NCBI GenBank assembly: GCA_030248195.1
Contig: JASAND010000504.1
Coordinates: 1-64,000 of the forward strand
Origin: Trissonchulus latispiculum
Lineage: Eukaryota; Nematoda; Enoplea; Enoplida; Ironidae
Direction: 5' to 3'
DNA: 64,000 nucleotides
Positions 9,641-21,525 of the stretch are shown here, in pieces. Each line of letters begins with the position of its first letter. The first letter of the stretch is position 1. The notes under the pieces were generated by a model. It did not search any database, had not been told where the DNA came from, and saw only the letters and a program-made list of their open reading frames with translations. Both the position numbers and the translations under genes were made by a program.

Positions 9641-12600
9641 AACTAGAATTTTGAAAGGGTTTTTTATGAGTTTTTATCTGTCACTTTGTTATGAGTATTG
9701 AGCACTTCTTGGAAAGCTATAGTTAAAATCAGACTTTTATCCTGAGTATTTGGATCTTTATCCACAGTCACAAAACTATGATTTTAACTTTGCTCTTTTT
9801 ACGCACTTGCCGAAATATTTTGAGCCAAAAAGTTGTTTTTTTCGAAAATATCTACTTTAAAATTTTGAAATATCACATATATCCGGTCAAAGTTGACGCC
9901 TAAGCGGTCTTTCAGCTTTCTACATTTTTTGGTCAGACTTTAGTTTTTAATCCTCGTGCAGATATGGATTGGCATATAAAGACGAATGATCGGAAATTAC
10001 GGGCCCCGTCTAAGACAAAAATCTTGAAGTTTCACTACCCTCAGAAATACGCTTAACTTGCGTTGGAAACCTTGACACTTTGGCACACGGTACACATTTG
10101 CTCTTGAGATTCTCATATTATTTGCTTCCCGAAGACCTCCTTAACCCTTTAATGCCGGATGGGCCATATAGGCCGAAGTAGCTGAAGTAGCGATTTTCGA
10201 CATGTATTGTCCAGGGGCAGTGGCCAGTTACGTTTGGCAGTCTAGGCATTTGCTCCTTTTTTCTTCAGCACGTCGACCCCATTTTAAGCGAAAAACCAAC
10301 GAAAATTATGGAGTTTCTACAACTTTACGATATGGCGACAAGAAAAAATTCTGAAATTTTCGAGCCTTGTTCTAGCACTCCATTCAAACGAATCCAGCAC
10401 TGGCTGTAATTTGTCAGGGGGGAAAACTGTTCCGCCAGGCGCTAGAGGAGGAGGTTATGCGGATTAAACTGGCGTACAATTTATTCCGGCTCAGAAAGAG
10501 TCAGCTCTTGCATCCACAAATGAATTAATTTTTGTGCAATGAATGTGTAATGAAACTACTTTTACTAAAGGTCAAAAATTGGTAAAAATTGGTTATTTAA
10601 TTATTTGTGTGAAAGACCGTGTAGAAGTTGGACTAGTCTATGATTCCATGTTTTCTAGAATTCAATCAGTTTGCTCTAATATAATGTCCAGGTTGATAAT
10701 TGTACAGATATTTCGTATTTTATGGGAAATATCAGAGTTACCAGACCAAGTTTAATTATTATTATTCTAATCAGGACCCTAAAAGTTTAATTAATACAGG
10801 AAATAGGCTCGTTTAACATCTGATTACTAAGAATAAGGGTACGCGAATACAAGGTTAATAAAGAAACCAAAGGACTAAACAATTAGGATGAAGTTGCAGG
10901 AGTTTGAATTGAAGAGTGGGTACTCTTCTCAGACTTGGAATTGTTCCGGGATGGGACCTTTTCACCTCTGATGGTCATTTGCGTGTTTGGACAAACTATT
11001 CTAAATGCATTACAAGATCTTAATTTCAAAAAAGAAGTACATAAATCTAATTTTACGTTCTTAGACATTCTCCAAACTATAGTTTCAAGGCAGTAAAATG
11101 TCGCACATTGGAAGATTATCACATACTTAGGCTTAAAATAGTTACGTAGGCGTTTATATAACATAAAATTATTATGTTACTAGTTAGTATTTATAAGGCT
11201 CAAATAGTGTTTAGTTAGGCTTTAATTAATTAATTTTATTAATATTTATCAAAGATATAATTTAGGCTCATTCTAAAGGCAGTTCTTTCAGATCCTGAAA
11301 TACAACCCCCGTTTCTTAACTCCCAAAAACGAAGGAGTTATTAACAAAACTGTTTCAGTAAGGTTGCTTCTCATTTCGTTATCCCGCTTCTTTAAAAGGT
11401 GTATCCTAATTTTGGCTTTCTTTCACCTTTGCCTTTTAAGTTCTAGAAATTCTTAAAGAACTTTAAGAATCTTCCCATTTCCCCATTGTCTGGGAAGGTG
11501 TCTGCTTCCCAAACTGCGTAGTAGTGGGAATGCTGCGCCCATTCCTCCTTTTCACGTAAGGCTTGTCCTCACGTTAACTCTAAGCCTGATAAACGGCCAG
11601 AGGAGAATTGCCTCTCCAAGAGAAAGAACTTAGAACACATCTTTGTGTACATAGATAGGTTCGGAGGGGGCTTGGCCTCCTCCAAAATAATTCAAAGTGA
11701 ATGTAAACTAGTTGAAATGGGTACCGACATACGTAGAATATTAAGAAGTAACTTTTATTAGCAAAATTACGTCGGAATTTCTATGCACATTTTTAGGCAA
11801 TTGATCTCTACTTCCTCGGTCAATTGAGGATACAAAGTTTGGGGCCGAAAGATTCATTACTTCTTTAAATTTGTGAGTACTGAATCTTGATTTTGGATTT
11901 ACTAATTGTGAAATCCCTCATACTCAAAAACAATACCAGTCACCTGCACCAATCATTAGTTACTTTTGTTATACTTGTATATTTATTTCTCCCGCTTCCT
12001 ATTTCTTATTTTTGGTTTTCGTTACTTTATTATAATCGCATCGTTTCTACTGTTTTGCTGTTCGTTCCATATGGTAAAATTGCTTAAGCATACATAAAGT
12101 ATCTCCCCTCCCTTAAAACTTGCTGTAGCTTTGCACTGACAACAATTCTTTTCTTTTCATCTTTGATTTGACTTAATTAGCGTCCTTTAAGTATTTCAGG
12201 TACAAATTATAATATTATAAGGTTAAGTAATACTTCAATATGGGATGATGAAAATATATATAACCGATTTACACCTACATATAGCTCTGTCTCTACTTCC
12301 AACAATAGGGAGATTGCTTCTAAGGTTGCTGTGTTAGCTTCTCTTGTTTGCTCCAATTGTTTATCTGAATTTTCAAAGTAGGGGCCCAAGACAGGAGAAG
12401 CCAAAGCAAATTAAGAAATTAGAAAGAGACGTATAAATTGTGCCCAAAATTGGCACTTACGAATATTTTTCCACATTAGCCCGGGATCGGCCTAATTTTT
12501 GAGCTAAATTTCACTCGAATCGGGAAAAGTCGAAATTTGGGTCCGAAACTTCTCCCTTTGGTTACAAATACATGTTAACCAAAATTTTATAAAATTTAAG

Positions 12601-12660
12601 AAAGCTTCCGACCCCGAGATTAATCAGAAAAGTGGTTAGGAGGGGCTATATTTCGCCATA
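9641..12660. other. AT-rich region without recognisable gene
   Basis: Short open frames here have no domain or compositional signal that I recognise. A TTAACCCTTTAATGCCGG string at 10141 resembles one end of a TTAA-inserting transposon, but I found no matching inverted end nearby. Confidence 0.6.
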
Positions 12661-12724
12661 ATCGTTAATCTTCCCCTGACTGACCAAAAGGAGTCTGGAT
12701 CTTCTAATGTTAAAGGTGGCAAGC

Positions 12725-12752
12725 TTCTTGAAAGTTCTAGAACTTTCTAGAA
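12725..12752. promoter_or_regulatory. Perfect six-unit heat-shock element
   Basis: Six alternating TTC and GAA triplets are each separated by exactly two bases (TTC tt GAA ag TTC ta GAA ct TTC ta GAA). This is an uninterrupted array of the nGAAn units that bind heat-shock factor trimers, long enough for two trimers. The array is not simple sequence. No TATA box or recognised gene can be assigned with confidence downstream, so the target is unknown. Confidence 0.7.
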
Positions 12753-13241
12753 GCTTTGCCGTAAAGTCAAAGCTTTGCCGCAGTAGTCGTGCTGTCACTG
12801 GGCTGTCAGAGAGCTGTCAACCCAGTCCCAAAATTTTGAGACTCACTCAATGTTCGCTAAGAGTCCGACAAGAGAGGTCGGCTTCCCCCTCTTTTTGTAT
12901 ACCGTGTTTGCCCAGTGTGCTGTTACCTTGCAGCGGGGGTAAACAAACATGCTTCCCCGGTTAGGACTTACAGGGAACTTCTCTGGCCCACACTGACCAG
13001 AGAAGATTATTTGAAACTTTTTAGCTCGAACACTCACCAGCGCCGAGCCATTGGATCTTCTATATCCAGCACCGATTCAGCAGAAATGAACCAGCAAAGC
13101 AGCGGAAACGGTCTTCGGGCCTACTATTTTCATATTTGTAATTTTTGGCTTTCGGGCCCCTTTTTTTATTATGCGGCCGAGTGGACGTATTTTTTATTTT
13201 ACATGACCTTTTGCCTACGGGCCAGTATTTTTCTTTTTTAC

Positions 13242-13290
13242 GGACAGCTCATATAAACCCCCTCTGTTTGATGAAAGTCCGGAGATTTGA
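13242..13290 (+). repeat. Stem-loop repeat, copy 1
   Basis: About 50 nt beginning GGACAGCTCATATAAACC and ending GGAGATTTGACC. It resembles the copies at 14224 and 14343, but its inner stem is weaker. Confidence 0.55.
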
Positions 13291-14223
13291 CCCTTTTACT
13301 TTTCTGAGTTTTTTAGCGGGAACTCTTTTATTATTGGAGTTTGGTGGGTCCATCCCCATTGGCTTTATTTTATTTTACTTTTTATGCAACCATGCCACGG
13401 CTTTTCAGCCATTTTTCATCAGGGTCCTCGAGACTATAAATTTTTGGGGTATATGTAGAATTAGAGGGATTCTGATTGGGGACCCAACCCCGGAGTTTGA
13501 TAATGGGGGTCCCTTTGCTACGACACTAAATTTATTAAGTTAATTAGCAGAATCAATTCCCTACAGCCGGCAACTAGGAGTTGCCGACCATAATGTTCAA
13601 ATTAAGGTTCAATTCAGCCCAAAATTAGTAATCCAGTATCATGTTTTATGTTAGCGTTAGGTCAGCTTCGAAATTATTAGGTGTTAAAAATGGCATAGGC
13701 TGTTTTAAATCAATCTTAAAAACATTAGTTATCACTGTTTCATTAATTGTTAATTAAGAGCTTTGCGGGAGAATGGCCGGCTTCCTCCAATCGTTACTTT
13801 AAATATGTTGTAGTAGTTCTGTTTAATAATAATTATTTAGCAATTATTATTCACTCCGGCTTTCGTAAAGTTTCAATGAGACTTTCGTCCGAGCAAAGAA
13901 AATACGAGGTTTTCCAAAATACGAGGTTTTCCAAAATTCGAGCTATCAAATTTCAAATTTCCCAATGTTTAAATTCACAAAACACCAACATCAACAAAAA
14001 ATTACAAAATGTGCATGAAACAAGTAGTTAGGGACAGTACCTAGACATTTATAATAGAGACAAGAAGAAAATGTGTAGTTAGGATTAGAAAACGTTGTTG
14101 TAATTAGTATTTGTTACAGTGTTTAATAATTATGTTTTGTTTTAGGAATTAGAATGTATTAGCTAAGACGGAGTGCGTGAAAGTGTGTGCGTGGATGCCT
14201 GTTTTGCGTGTTTGTATGCGTGA

Positions 14224-14272
14224 GGCAGCTCACGTAAACTCCTTCTGTTCGACGAAGGTTGTGAGAATTGCC
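14224..14272 (+). repeat. Stem-loop repeat, copy 2
   Basis: Folds as GGCA/TGCC, CTCAC/GTGAG and CCTTC/GAAGG nested stems around an eight-base loop. Confidence 0.65.
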
Positions 14273-14342
14273 AGAATGAAAATGAGGAACAACTGTTGTG
14301 TGTGTAACTTGTGTGCAGTTGTGAGAGTGAGTGCATAAATGC

Positions 14343-14390
14343 GGCAACTCATGTAAACTCCTTTTTGCGATAAAGGTCTTGAGGTTTGCC
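14343..14390 (+). repeat. Stem-loop repeat, copy 3
   Basis: Same layout as copy 2 with GGCAA/TTGCC, CTCA/TGAG and CCTTT/AAAGG. The inner stem changes C-G to T-A relative to copy 2, so pairing is kept. Confidence 0.65.
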
Positions 14391-16831
14391 TGGTTTGATT
14401 AATGTTAAGATATTAGGCAGGATAAGGGTTGATCTGGTTAACAGTCACCTAGATATTAGGAATACAGTAAGTCGGTGTGAATGTTGCACAAATGTTGTAT
14501 AAGTGTGCCAGCAGCTCTTAGACCTAGTTAACTAGCAAGTTAACTAGCTTAGCAAGTTAACGATCTCTTTAACTACTAAAATTTTACCTTTCTACGCATT
14601 CTTATCTAAACCTTAGATTCCTTATTTTAATTCTAACGTTTTAAATAGATTTAACTCTTATCTAACCTTTTAAAATAGAGTAAATTCTTCCTAACCAAGT
14701 CCTTCTCAAAAAACCTAGCCATAATATATGCGGGTGATTTTTTGTGTCTTATGTATATAGTATGTACCTTGTACTATGTCTTGTATCTTGTGTATTTGCA
14801 CAAACATTTCTTAAAAAAGTAACCAAAAGTCTAACCTAAAAGCTTACCAAAACTTTCCAGTTGTTCAAACTTTCTTGCTACTAGTTCAGTGAGGCGTCCG
14901 GGGATGGACAAAAACGGTCCCTAGTACGGTCACCACACCTTAATTTAAAATTCTACTTTTGCGGGCGCAAATGGTAGTTGTCCCAACGAACCCTGCCCCT
15001 AAAATTACACTTACAAAACTGGAGGGGTCGGCGGCATATGCCTCCCTACCATCTTATAGTTGTGTAGCCATGGGCACTGTACCGGCATCGCAGTCTCTTC
15101 GCGAGTCTGCGCCCACAATCGAGGTGATTCGATGTCGTGAAACGAGCGCTCCCCTGTCTCAGGGTGATCTCGCTATGCCGCGCAATGGCACCCTATCCGG
15201 TCCTTTCAATTTATAAAATTTTTCGCTCTAATTCCAGCTGACTGCATAGCCGACGGTCCTCCGGCGCTCCACCCGTGGTTGACCATAGTCCAGGCGCCTT
15301 GTAGTTGGATCCGGGGATGGTTCCATACCTGTATTGCCTCGCAAATTTTTCTTTTTACTGACATTTCTACTAATCGTTTCGCCTACTTATTTCTATTTAG
15401 TATTTTTCTATTTTCTTATTTGTTTTTCTACTTAAGTATGGCCGTGCCCTTGTTTCTCGTTTCTGCAAAAATTTCTTTCCGGTTCAAAATTTTTAGGTTT
15501 TCCGCCAGTTCCCTCGCGGAACCCTAGTTTAAGTATCTCGTTTTTTGTTGAAAGTCCCCCGTTAGTGCATAAATTGTCTTTGAAATTGTCAATGTGTAAC
15601 AATTGTCAGTGTTTTTTGTAAAGATAGATCATGCATATCCACAGCAACGCCCACAATTCGGTTTCAAAGCTCTGTCAAAATTTGATTGGCTGGGCAAGCC
15701 ACGTGTGATCGCGTGATTGTGTATTCTCTCGTTATTTCAAAAAGCCCAGTCAGTCTTGGTGTTTTTTGGCGCTGGTCGGTTGGTGTTTTCGTTTTCTTAT
15801 GCGATTCCAAAAATTCAGTTCTACGTATATTTCCATTCTTGGGCGGAGTCTCTTGCAGTTGAAACTCGGGTTAGAGGAGTAAACTGCCTGGTCAATCCGG
15901 CGTAGGATTGAGGGAGACTCTGGATAACCCTGGTCTAACGGGGACATTTATCTGTATATTCATTATTCTTATATCTTATTATTATGCCATCTATGTTTCC
16001 AATTCCTGCCTATTTCTGATCCAGTAATCTGTAAGTGTCTCTTGGTTTCAATTATTTGGAAACCCCCCCCCCTTTTTTATATCCCAGTAAAATTTAATAT
16101 ACGGCCACTTGGCCTATTGTATTCTAGCTAAGTCGTAGTTGTCTAGTTTCGGTAAGTAGGGACTTTAGGGTCTAGATTTGGGGTAATTTAGTGGGGTTGA
16201 GTCTAAGTTTCACGGATTCCTTGGTGTGTTCTAATTGGCGAAGCTTGTCGAAGTTGGCCTGGAACTATCTCCAGTCCAGGTTGCGTATCCAGCCTCAAGC
16301 GCACAGCACCCCAGTTAAGGTCTTTGGTCGCCCATTATCTAGTCCTTGGGGCCAAAACTTTACACAGGAGAATCACACGGTAATGCCGACGGGTTGTCAC
16401 GGTCTTTTCCAATGCCACTCCAGTACGGCAGCAGGAAATGCTATGTTTGAAGAAAAGCCACCATATCTGGCAAAAGAAGCGCGGATCGTGTTAACTCGCA
16501 GCGCCAAAAATGTAAGGGTTCCAGCACGTGGGAGGATCCCAGAATGCAGCACAAAAGAGTTGTTTAATGACACGCAACAGGAGTTTTCAACATGTATATC
16601 AAATCAGGCCACATCGGTATATATAGTAATGAAAGAACAAAACTTTTTAAACCAGAGGATCAGATTATGCATCCAGATAAACTTTTTAACTAACTTTAAA
16701 CAATACTTACACTAAGGTACTGTAAAGGACAGATAAAAAGAGGGCACAACATTACACGCACATAAGCATATAGGACGCCAGTTAGTTGAGTTGAGTAGTG
16801 TTGAGTTGTAATAGAATTAGCAAGGTATTAA

Positions 16832-17203
16832 CAAGAGTACATAATAATAAGAGTATGCCACTAGGCAAGCTCTATGTTATCAGAGCAAAAACTATGCTCT
16901 GCACGCTAAGGGCCCACCCCCCCCGCAAATCAGACCCTAGTGATCCCCCCCGCAAATCAGTACCTAGTCGACACGGGGGTACGCTCACTCGCTCTATGTT
17001 TGTGTGCTTAAGCTCGAAAACACAAGCAGTGCGTTCGCGAATTTTATGCCTGCTTCGAGCTTTAGAACGCAAACATACGCACAAAGTTCTTTGAAGTGAT
17101 GGGTCTGACTTGCGGGGGGTGGGCCGTTAGCGAGCAGAGCATAGTTTTTGCTCTGATAACATAGAGTGTGCCTGGTGGCACACTCTTACATTATGTACTC
17201 TTG
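16832..17203. mobile_element. Palindromic MITE copy A (CAAGAGTAC family)
   Basis: 372 bp with inverted ends CAAGAGTACATAAT. The two halves are reverse complements over about 90 bp or more (TTATCAGAGCAAAAACTATG against CATAGTTTTTGCTCTGATAA). Perfect 7-bp flanking duplication GTATTAA (16825-16831, 17204-17210). Non-coding. Confidence 0.92.
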
Positions 17204-17875
17204 GTATTAATAACCTGGAGAATGGCTCAGTCCTAAGCTGAACAAGCGTAACCAGTATAATTTTTACGCTAAATCAAATTAATCTAAATCCACCCAAAGA
17301 GTTTGGCAACTCTGGTATATTGACAAATCAAATCAAATTACCAAATCATATCAAATCAATACAAAGAGAAGTAGAAGAAGTTTTCAGGTCAGTCAGTTCA
17401 TTACAAATGTTAACAAAAATTCATACTTCGCCTGACTTTGACGGTTTTGAATTTTTCTGAATTTATCGGGGACTCTTCAGTGCTTGCATTCGAAATGTAG
17501 CGCAATTAAATCCCTATGGATTGGGTGCAATGTCATCTCTGTATGTGCTCTCATTGAGAAGCTGGCAGTCAAAATTGTAATATTCGTCATTTTCAACCAT
17601 TAGTCCTGAGAAAGTTCAGGCATGAAGGGGTAAAAGAATCTACTTTCAGATCAGAATGTAAGCGAGCAACCAGAGCACTTTCAGAGCAACCAGGCCGGAC
17701 CGGGCCCGCCGACCGTAATGCAGGCTTCTAGTTTCAATGTTACTAAAACTGCTCAAGTGTTGTTTCACTTAATCTCTGAAAATATTTGACACCAGCGAAA
17801 TCCACCTACAACTGCCTCTTCCTATGTTCAATTACTAATCCATGACTGTTTCATCAACTGTAACATTTTATTAAG
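17204..17875. other. Non-coding stretch upstream of the first visible receptor exon
   Basis: Presumably intron. I looked here for the preceding extracellular-domain exon (first Cys of the Cys-loop, Trp-x-Pro motifs) and found none. Confidence 0.5.
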
Positions 17876-19286
17876 GTTTCCTTTTGACGTTCAAAGCTGT
17901 GAAATGAAATTTGGAAGCTGGACCTATGGAGGTCTGGAAGTGGATCTTAAACATCAAGATGAGGCATTGGAACGCAAAGAACTGGTGCCCAGATCCAAAT
18001 CCACAAATCCTGAAGGCGAAGACGAATATCAGTGGATTGTGGATAAAGGTTAATCTTAAGAGTGAGCTCAGAATGTCACACTCTCTGTAATCGTGACGAA
18101 ACGAGCATGTTCCTGTTGAATAGAACTTTCAATAGTCAATAGGCTGAGAATAATGCATAACAAAATAATCTGACCATTTCAGTAGCAAATAGCATTAAAA
18201 GGCTATTTCTGTAGGGGAATATGTATTATCAAGAGTACATAATACACAAGAGCATAACAGCTGGTATACTCTATGTATTATGACCTCGCTACATCCGATG
18301 CGCGCTATCGGCTGACCCCCCCATAAATCAGACCCCCTCACCCCGCCCCCATACATGTACGGGGTCCAAACGGGGGATCGGGCTCGAGCTTGTATATTTT
18401 GTACATAGATGTGTAAATCATACAAGCTTAAACCCCATACACAAGTTGGGGCCCCGTCAAGTTTAAGTTTAACATGTAAGTATACTAACATAGACCCCGA
18501 CCCCGTACATGTATAGGGGCAGGGTCAAGGGGGGTCTGATTTATGGGGGGGTCAGCCGATAGCATGCAGAGGATGTAGCGAGCTCATAATAGATAGCGTA
18601 TGACGCTTGTCATACTCTTATGTATTATGTACTCTTGGTATTATGTACTCTTTGTATGATGGCCAACTGTGTAAGCCCTGTTTGAAATACTAGTCCGTTT
18701 GCTTACATACGTATAAATTTGACACATTTTCAACAACAAATGTAAAAAATTTTGGTTTTAGGCATAGACCTGACAGAATATTACGCCAGCGTGGAATGGG
18801 ATATTTTAAGTGTACCCGGAACCCGTCACTGCAAGAAATACTTGTGCTGTGTGGCCCCTTTTATTGACATTACCTATGACATCAATTTGAGGCGAAAAAC
18901 TCTCTTTTACACAGTAAATCTAATTTTCCCCTCCGTTGGAATCTCGTTTCTGACTGCCTTGGTCTTTTATCTGCCCTCCGATAGTGGAGAAAAGATATCC
19001 CTTTGTATTTCCATCTTAATTTCGTTGACTGTATTTTTCTTGTTACTGGTCGAGATTATCCCAAGTACCAGTCTGGTTATTCCCCTGATTGGAAAATACC
19101 TGTTATTTACCATGGTGCTGGTCACGTTGTCGGTTGTGGTGACTGTAATGACTCTTAATGTCCACTATCGGGCCCCAACGACTCACACAATGCCGGGATG
19201 GATTAAGACTGTATTTCTGGACTTTCTACCAAAAGTTCTTTATATGCAGAGACCGACAGCGAAAAAGAAGCCTATTGATGAATCTG

Positions 19287-19368
<82 letters not shown>

Positions 19369-20292
19369 TATAATATATATATATAATATTGTTGGCTACA
19401 TTTATTTATCTAATCACTGAATTCATGGTTTAGTTGTTGTTGAAGAAAAATTTCTTCAGTCTGCAAAAAACCTAGAAAATTACACTCCTTCTAAATGCAG
19501 TAAAATATTTTGGAAGACCAAAATTAGTTTCATTGTATTAATTAAACAGAAAATATATAAAACAATATTAAACTGTGCAAATATTTTGCCTATAGGTCAT
19601 TTGGACAGAATCAAATTAAAAAATAGAGGTATGGTTTATCCATCTACAATTTTCCTGTGAAATTTAAACATTTGTCGTTTTCTATTTTGCTAAATCAGTG
19701 TTTCAGGTGCCAGCTATACCATGATGAAAGGAGTTCGTATGGACGGCAATGGTAGCACTGCCACTGTGCAGTTTCGGGACCCTTTTCATCGTATCAACGG
19801 GACAACCGGTTCCACGGCGGCTCTGAGCCACAACAATGCCGATGCCGTCCCTCAGTTGTGGCACGATGAAAACGAGAATCGGCGTCGAGAGGATTCGCCC
19901 ACTCATTCCGCCATTGAAAGTGTCTGCTATATTGCGGATCATCTAAAGAGTGGCGAAGACGATGATGCTGTAAGAAGACGAAGTAGTGGTTTTTCCTGTC
20001 GTTTTGTTTTATTAAAGGTTTTCTAGTTTTTCTTTTTCAAAAATTTCCACGCGCAACAGTTTTATCTTCCGTTCGTGGCATCTCCTGTCTCTTAACCTCT
20101 TCTTTTCCCTCGTCGTCTCATAGTAGATGTTAATTGTTTCAATGATTTTAGGTAATAGAAGACTGGAAATTTGTAGCCATGGTTTTAGATCGAGTTTTTC
20201 TATGGTGCTTTACCTTGGCTTGTGCTGGGGGAACGTTTGCCATTATCTTGAGGGCACCAACCCTTTACGATGATATTCCAGCTATTGCGTAA
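17876..20292 (+). CDS. Nicotinic acetylcholine receptor alpha-type subunit, 3' exons
   Basis: Five exons: 17876-18048, 18762-19286, 19596-19628, 19707-19969 and 20152-20292 (TAA). They have GT-AG junctions and consistent phases and give 377 residues. Order: Phe-Pro-Phe-Asp with the second Cys of the Cys-loop; loop B Gly-Ser-Trp-Thr-Tyr; loop C Tyr-Leu-Cys-Cys, whose vicinal Cys pair marks an alpha subunit. Then M1, the Gly-Glu-Lys cation filter, M2, M3, a cytoplasmic loop of about 110 residues that includes a 33-nt microexon, and M4 with a short tail. The family forms pentameric ligand-gated cation channels in neuron or muscle membranes. Odd points: M2 position 9' is Ile instead of Leu, and the loop C Tyr after the Cys pair is Phe. 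The 5' exons were not found in the window. Intron 1 holds a MITE, and intron 2 starts with a long TA repeat. Confidence 0.95.
18230..18637. mobile_element. Palindromic MITE copy B, in receptor intron
   Basis: 408 bp with ends CAAGAGTACATAATA and the inverse. Perfect 7-bp duplication GTATTAT (18223-18229, 18638-18644). It lies between the exons ending 18048 and starting 18762. Its arms carry the family's GGGGGTC/GACCCCC blocks. Confidence 0.92.
19290..19390. repeat. (TA)n microsatellite next to a splice donor
   Basis: About 100 bp of nearly pure TA starts a few bases after the 5' splice site at 19287 of the receptor's second visible intron. Confidence 0.95.
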
Positions 20293-21525
20293 TTGACATG
20301 TTTTGCAATGAAAATGAAAATTTCCTGATGTTATTCATTCTTGCATGCATGTTATTCTAGAACATTACTCGGGATAAATGATATTTTCCTCATTTGAATA
20401 GTTTTGAAACATTTTTTTTTTGTTTTTGAAACATTTGAAACATTTTGTGTTACTAACTAAGCTAAACTTATTCTCATAATATTGGTCTAGTGGTTGTATT
20501 CCTGTACGTATTCGGTTGTTTATTTGCTGAGTAAATTGTTATTGGGGTAGTTAGTCTTTGCAAGAGTACCCAGTACAAATAAGGGTGTGATGGACAGCTG
20601 AAGACATGGCCCCTCCTATCAGCAGCTGAGCCGTGCTCGGTTTTAAATGCAATGGCAATAATTGTAGATGCAGTTATTCTTTGACAGCTCCCCACCCGAA
20701 ACAAAATTTAAAAGCCACTGACAGACAGTAGTGGCCTAAACTGATAGACAGTATATAGTGGCCCCAACCGGTATACCAACTGGGGTGACGTGGCTGAAAA
20801 AGCACTAGCATGCAAATTCCAACCCTGTAAGCATGCGCTCGGATTGGTTCCACTTGAACCGGAAGGATTTTTGGAACCGGAACCGGCATAATTTGGAACT
20901 GGACCGGTTCCAGTGTATTTTTCTCAAATGATCTGAAAAAGGTAACCAAAAAGTAAGTTTTCAGCCTGTAAATTCTGAAAATTCTTCCAGCTTTTAATTT
21001 TCAGTCTGCTAATTCTGAAAATGTCTAGCTTTTGAATGTGGTTTTCTTGGAGTCTACCGAAACCCATTATACAGGATTATTTTCCAACCAGTAAGAGTTT
21101 AACTTTTTATTGTATGTTGGCAAAATACCCACTACAACTTTTGAGCTGATGATTCCTTTTGGAGTCATCAACTTTGAAGCATTATTAATATATAATTGTT
21201 TACTTGAAGTTAAGAGCCATCTTTAGATCAAAATGTAGCTTAAGATTTTTTATAATGGACACCTGGAATCTAACATTGGTTTTCTGGAGTTTTCACTGAA
21301 TGTTAGAATGGGTGCACTTTTTACATACTGGAAGAAGTTTTCTAGAGACATCAGTTACGCCATTAAATACCTCCACCAACGGCTCACTACCAACCTTTTT
21401 CAGATATTATAAAATCGGTCTCCGTTATGAACAAATTTTAGGAAAAATTACAGGTTTATAATGCCAAAATATGTATCTAACTTTAGAAAAGGTAATTTAA
21501 TCAAGCTGGTGTAGAACAAGATCAT
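20293..21525. other. Downstream of receptor gene, no coding sequence seen
   Basis: Expected to hold the receptor 3' UTR; no clean AATAAA was identified close to the stop. A 20-bp-scale segment at 20484-20507 resembles the 5' end of tRNA-Glu (GGTCTAGTGGTT core). An AACCGG-rich patch lies at 20845-20915. Confidence 0.5.

Larger units (their letters stand above)
12661..16831. other. Mixed-composition region, unidentified, possibly a decayed LTR element
   Basis: Composition is more GC-rich than the flanks, with frames at 13145-13543, 14959-15216 and 16191-16715. None shows a domain that I recognise, and the hydrophobic 13145 frame lacks typical codon structure. The region contains the heat-shock element at 12725 and three related stem-loops. 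No direct terminal repeats were found, so an LTR origin is only a guess. Missing 5' receptor exons could lie here, but I could not see them. Confidence 0.4.

Noticed and set aside
10141..10180. Intact piggyBac-like element starting TTAACCCTTTAATGCC
   Set aside because: No inverted partner end or second TTAA boundary was found within several kb.
13145..13543. 132-residue hydrophobic frame that could suggest a membrane protein
   Set aside because: Hydrophobicity comes from T-rich DNA. No domain, no splice context, and overlapping frames look similar.
16191..16715. 174-residue plus frame considered as a missing receptor exon
   Set aside because: No Cys-loop, Trp or glycosylation pattern of the ligand-binding domain, and phases do not lead into 17876.
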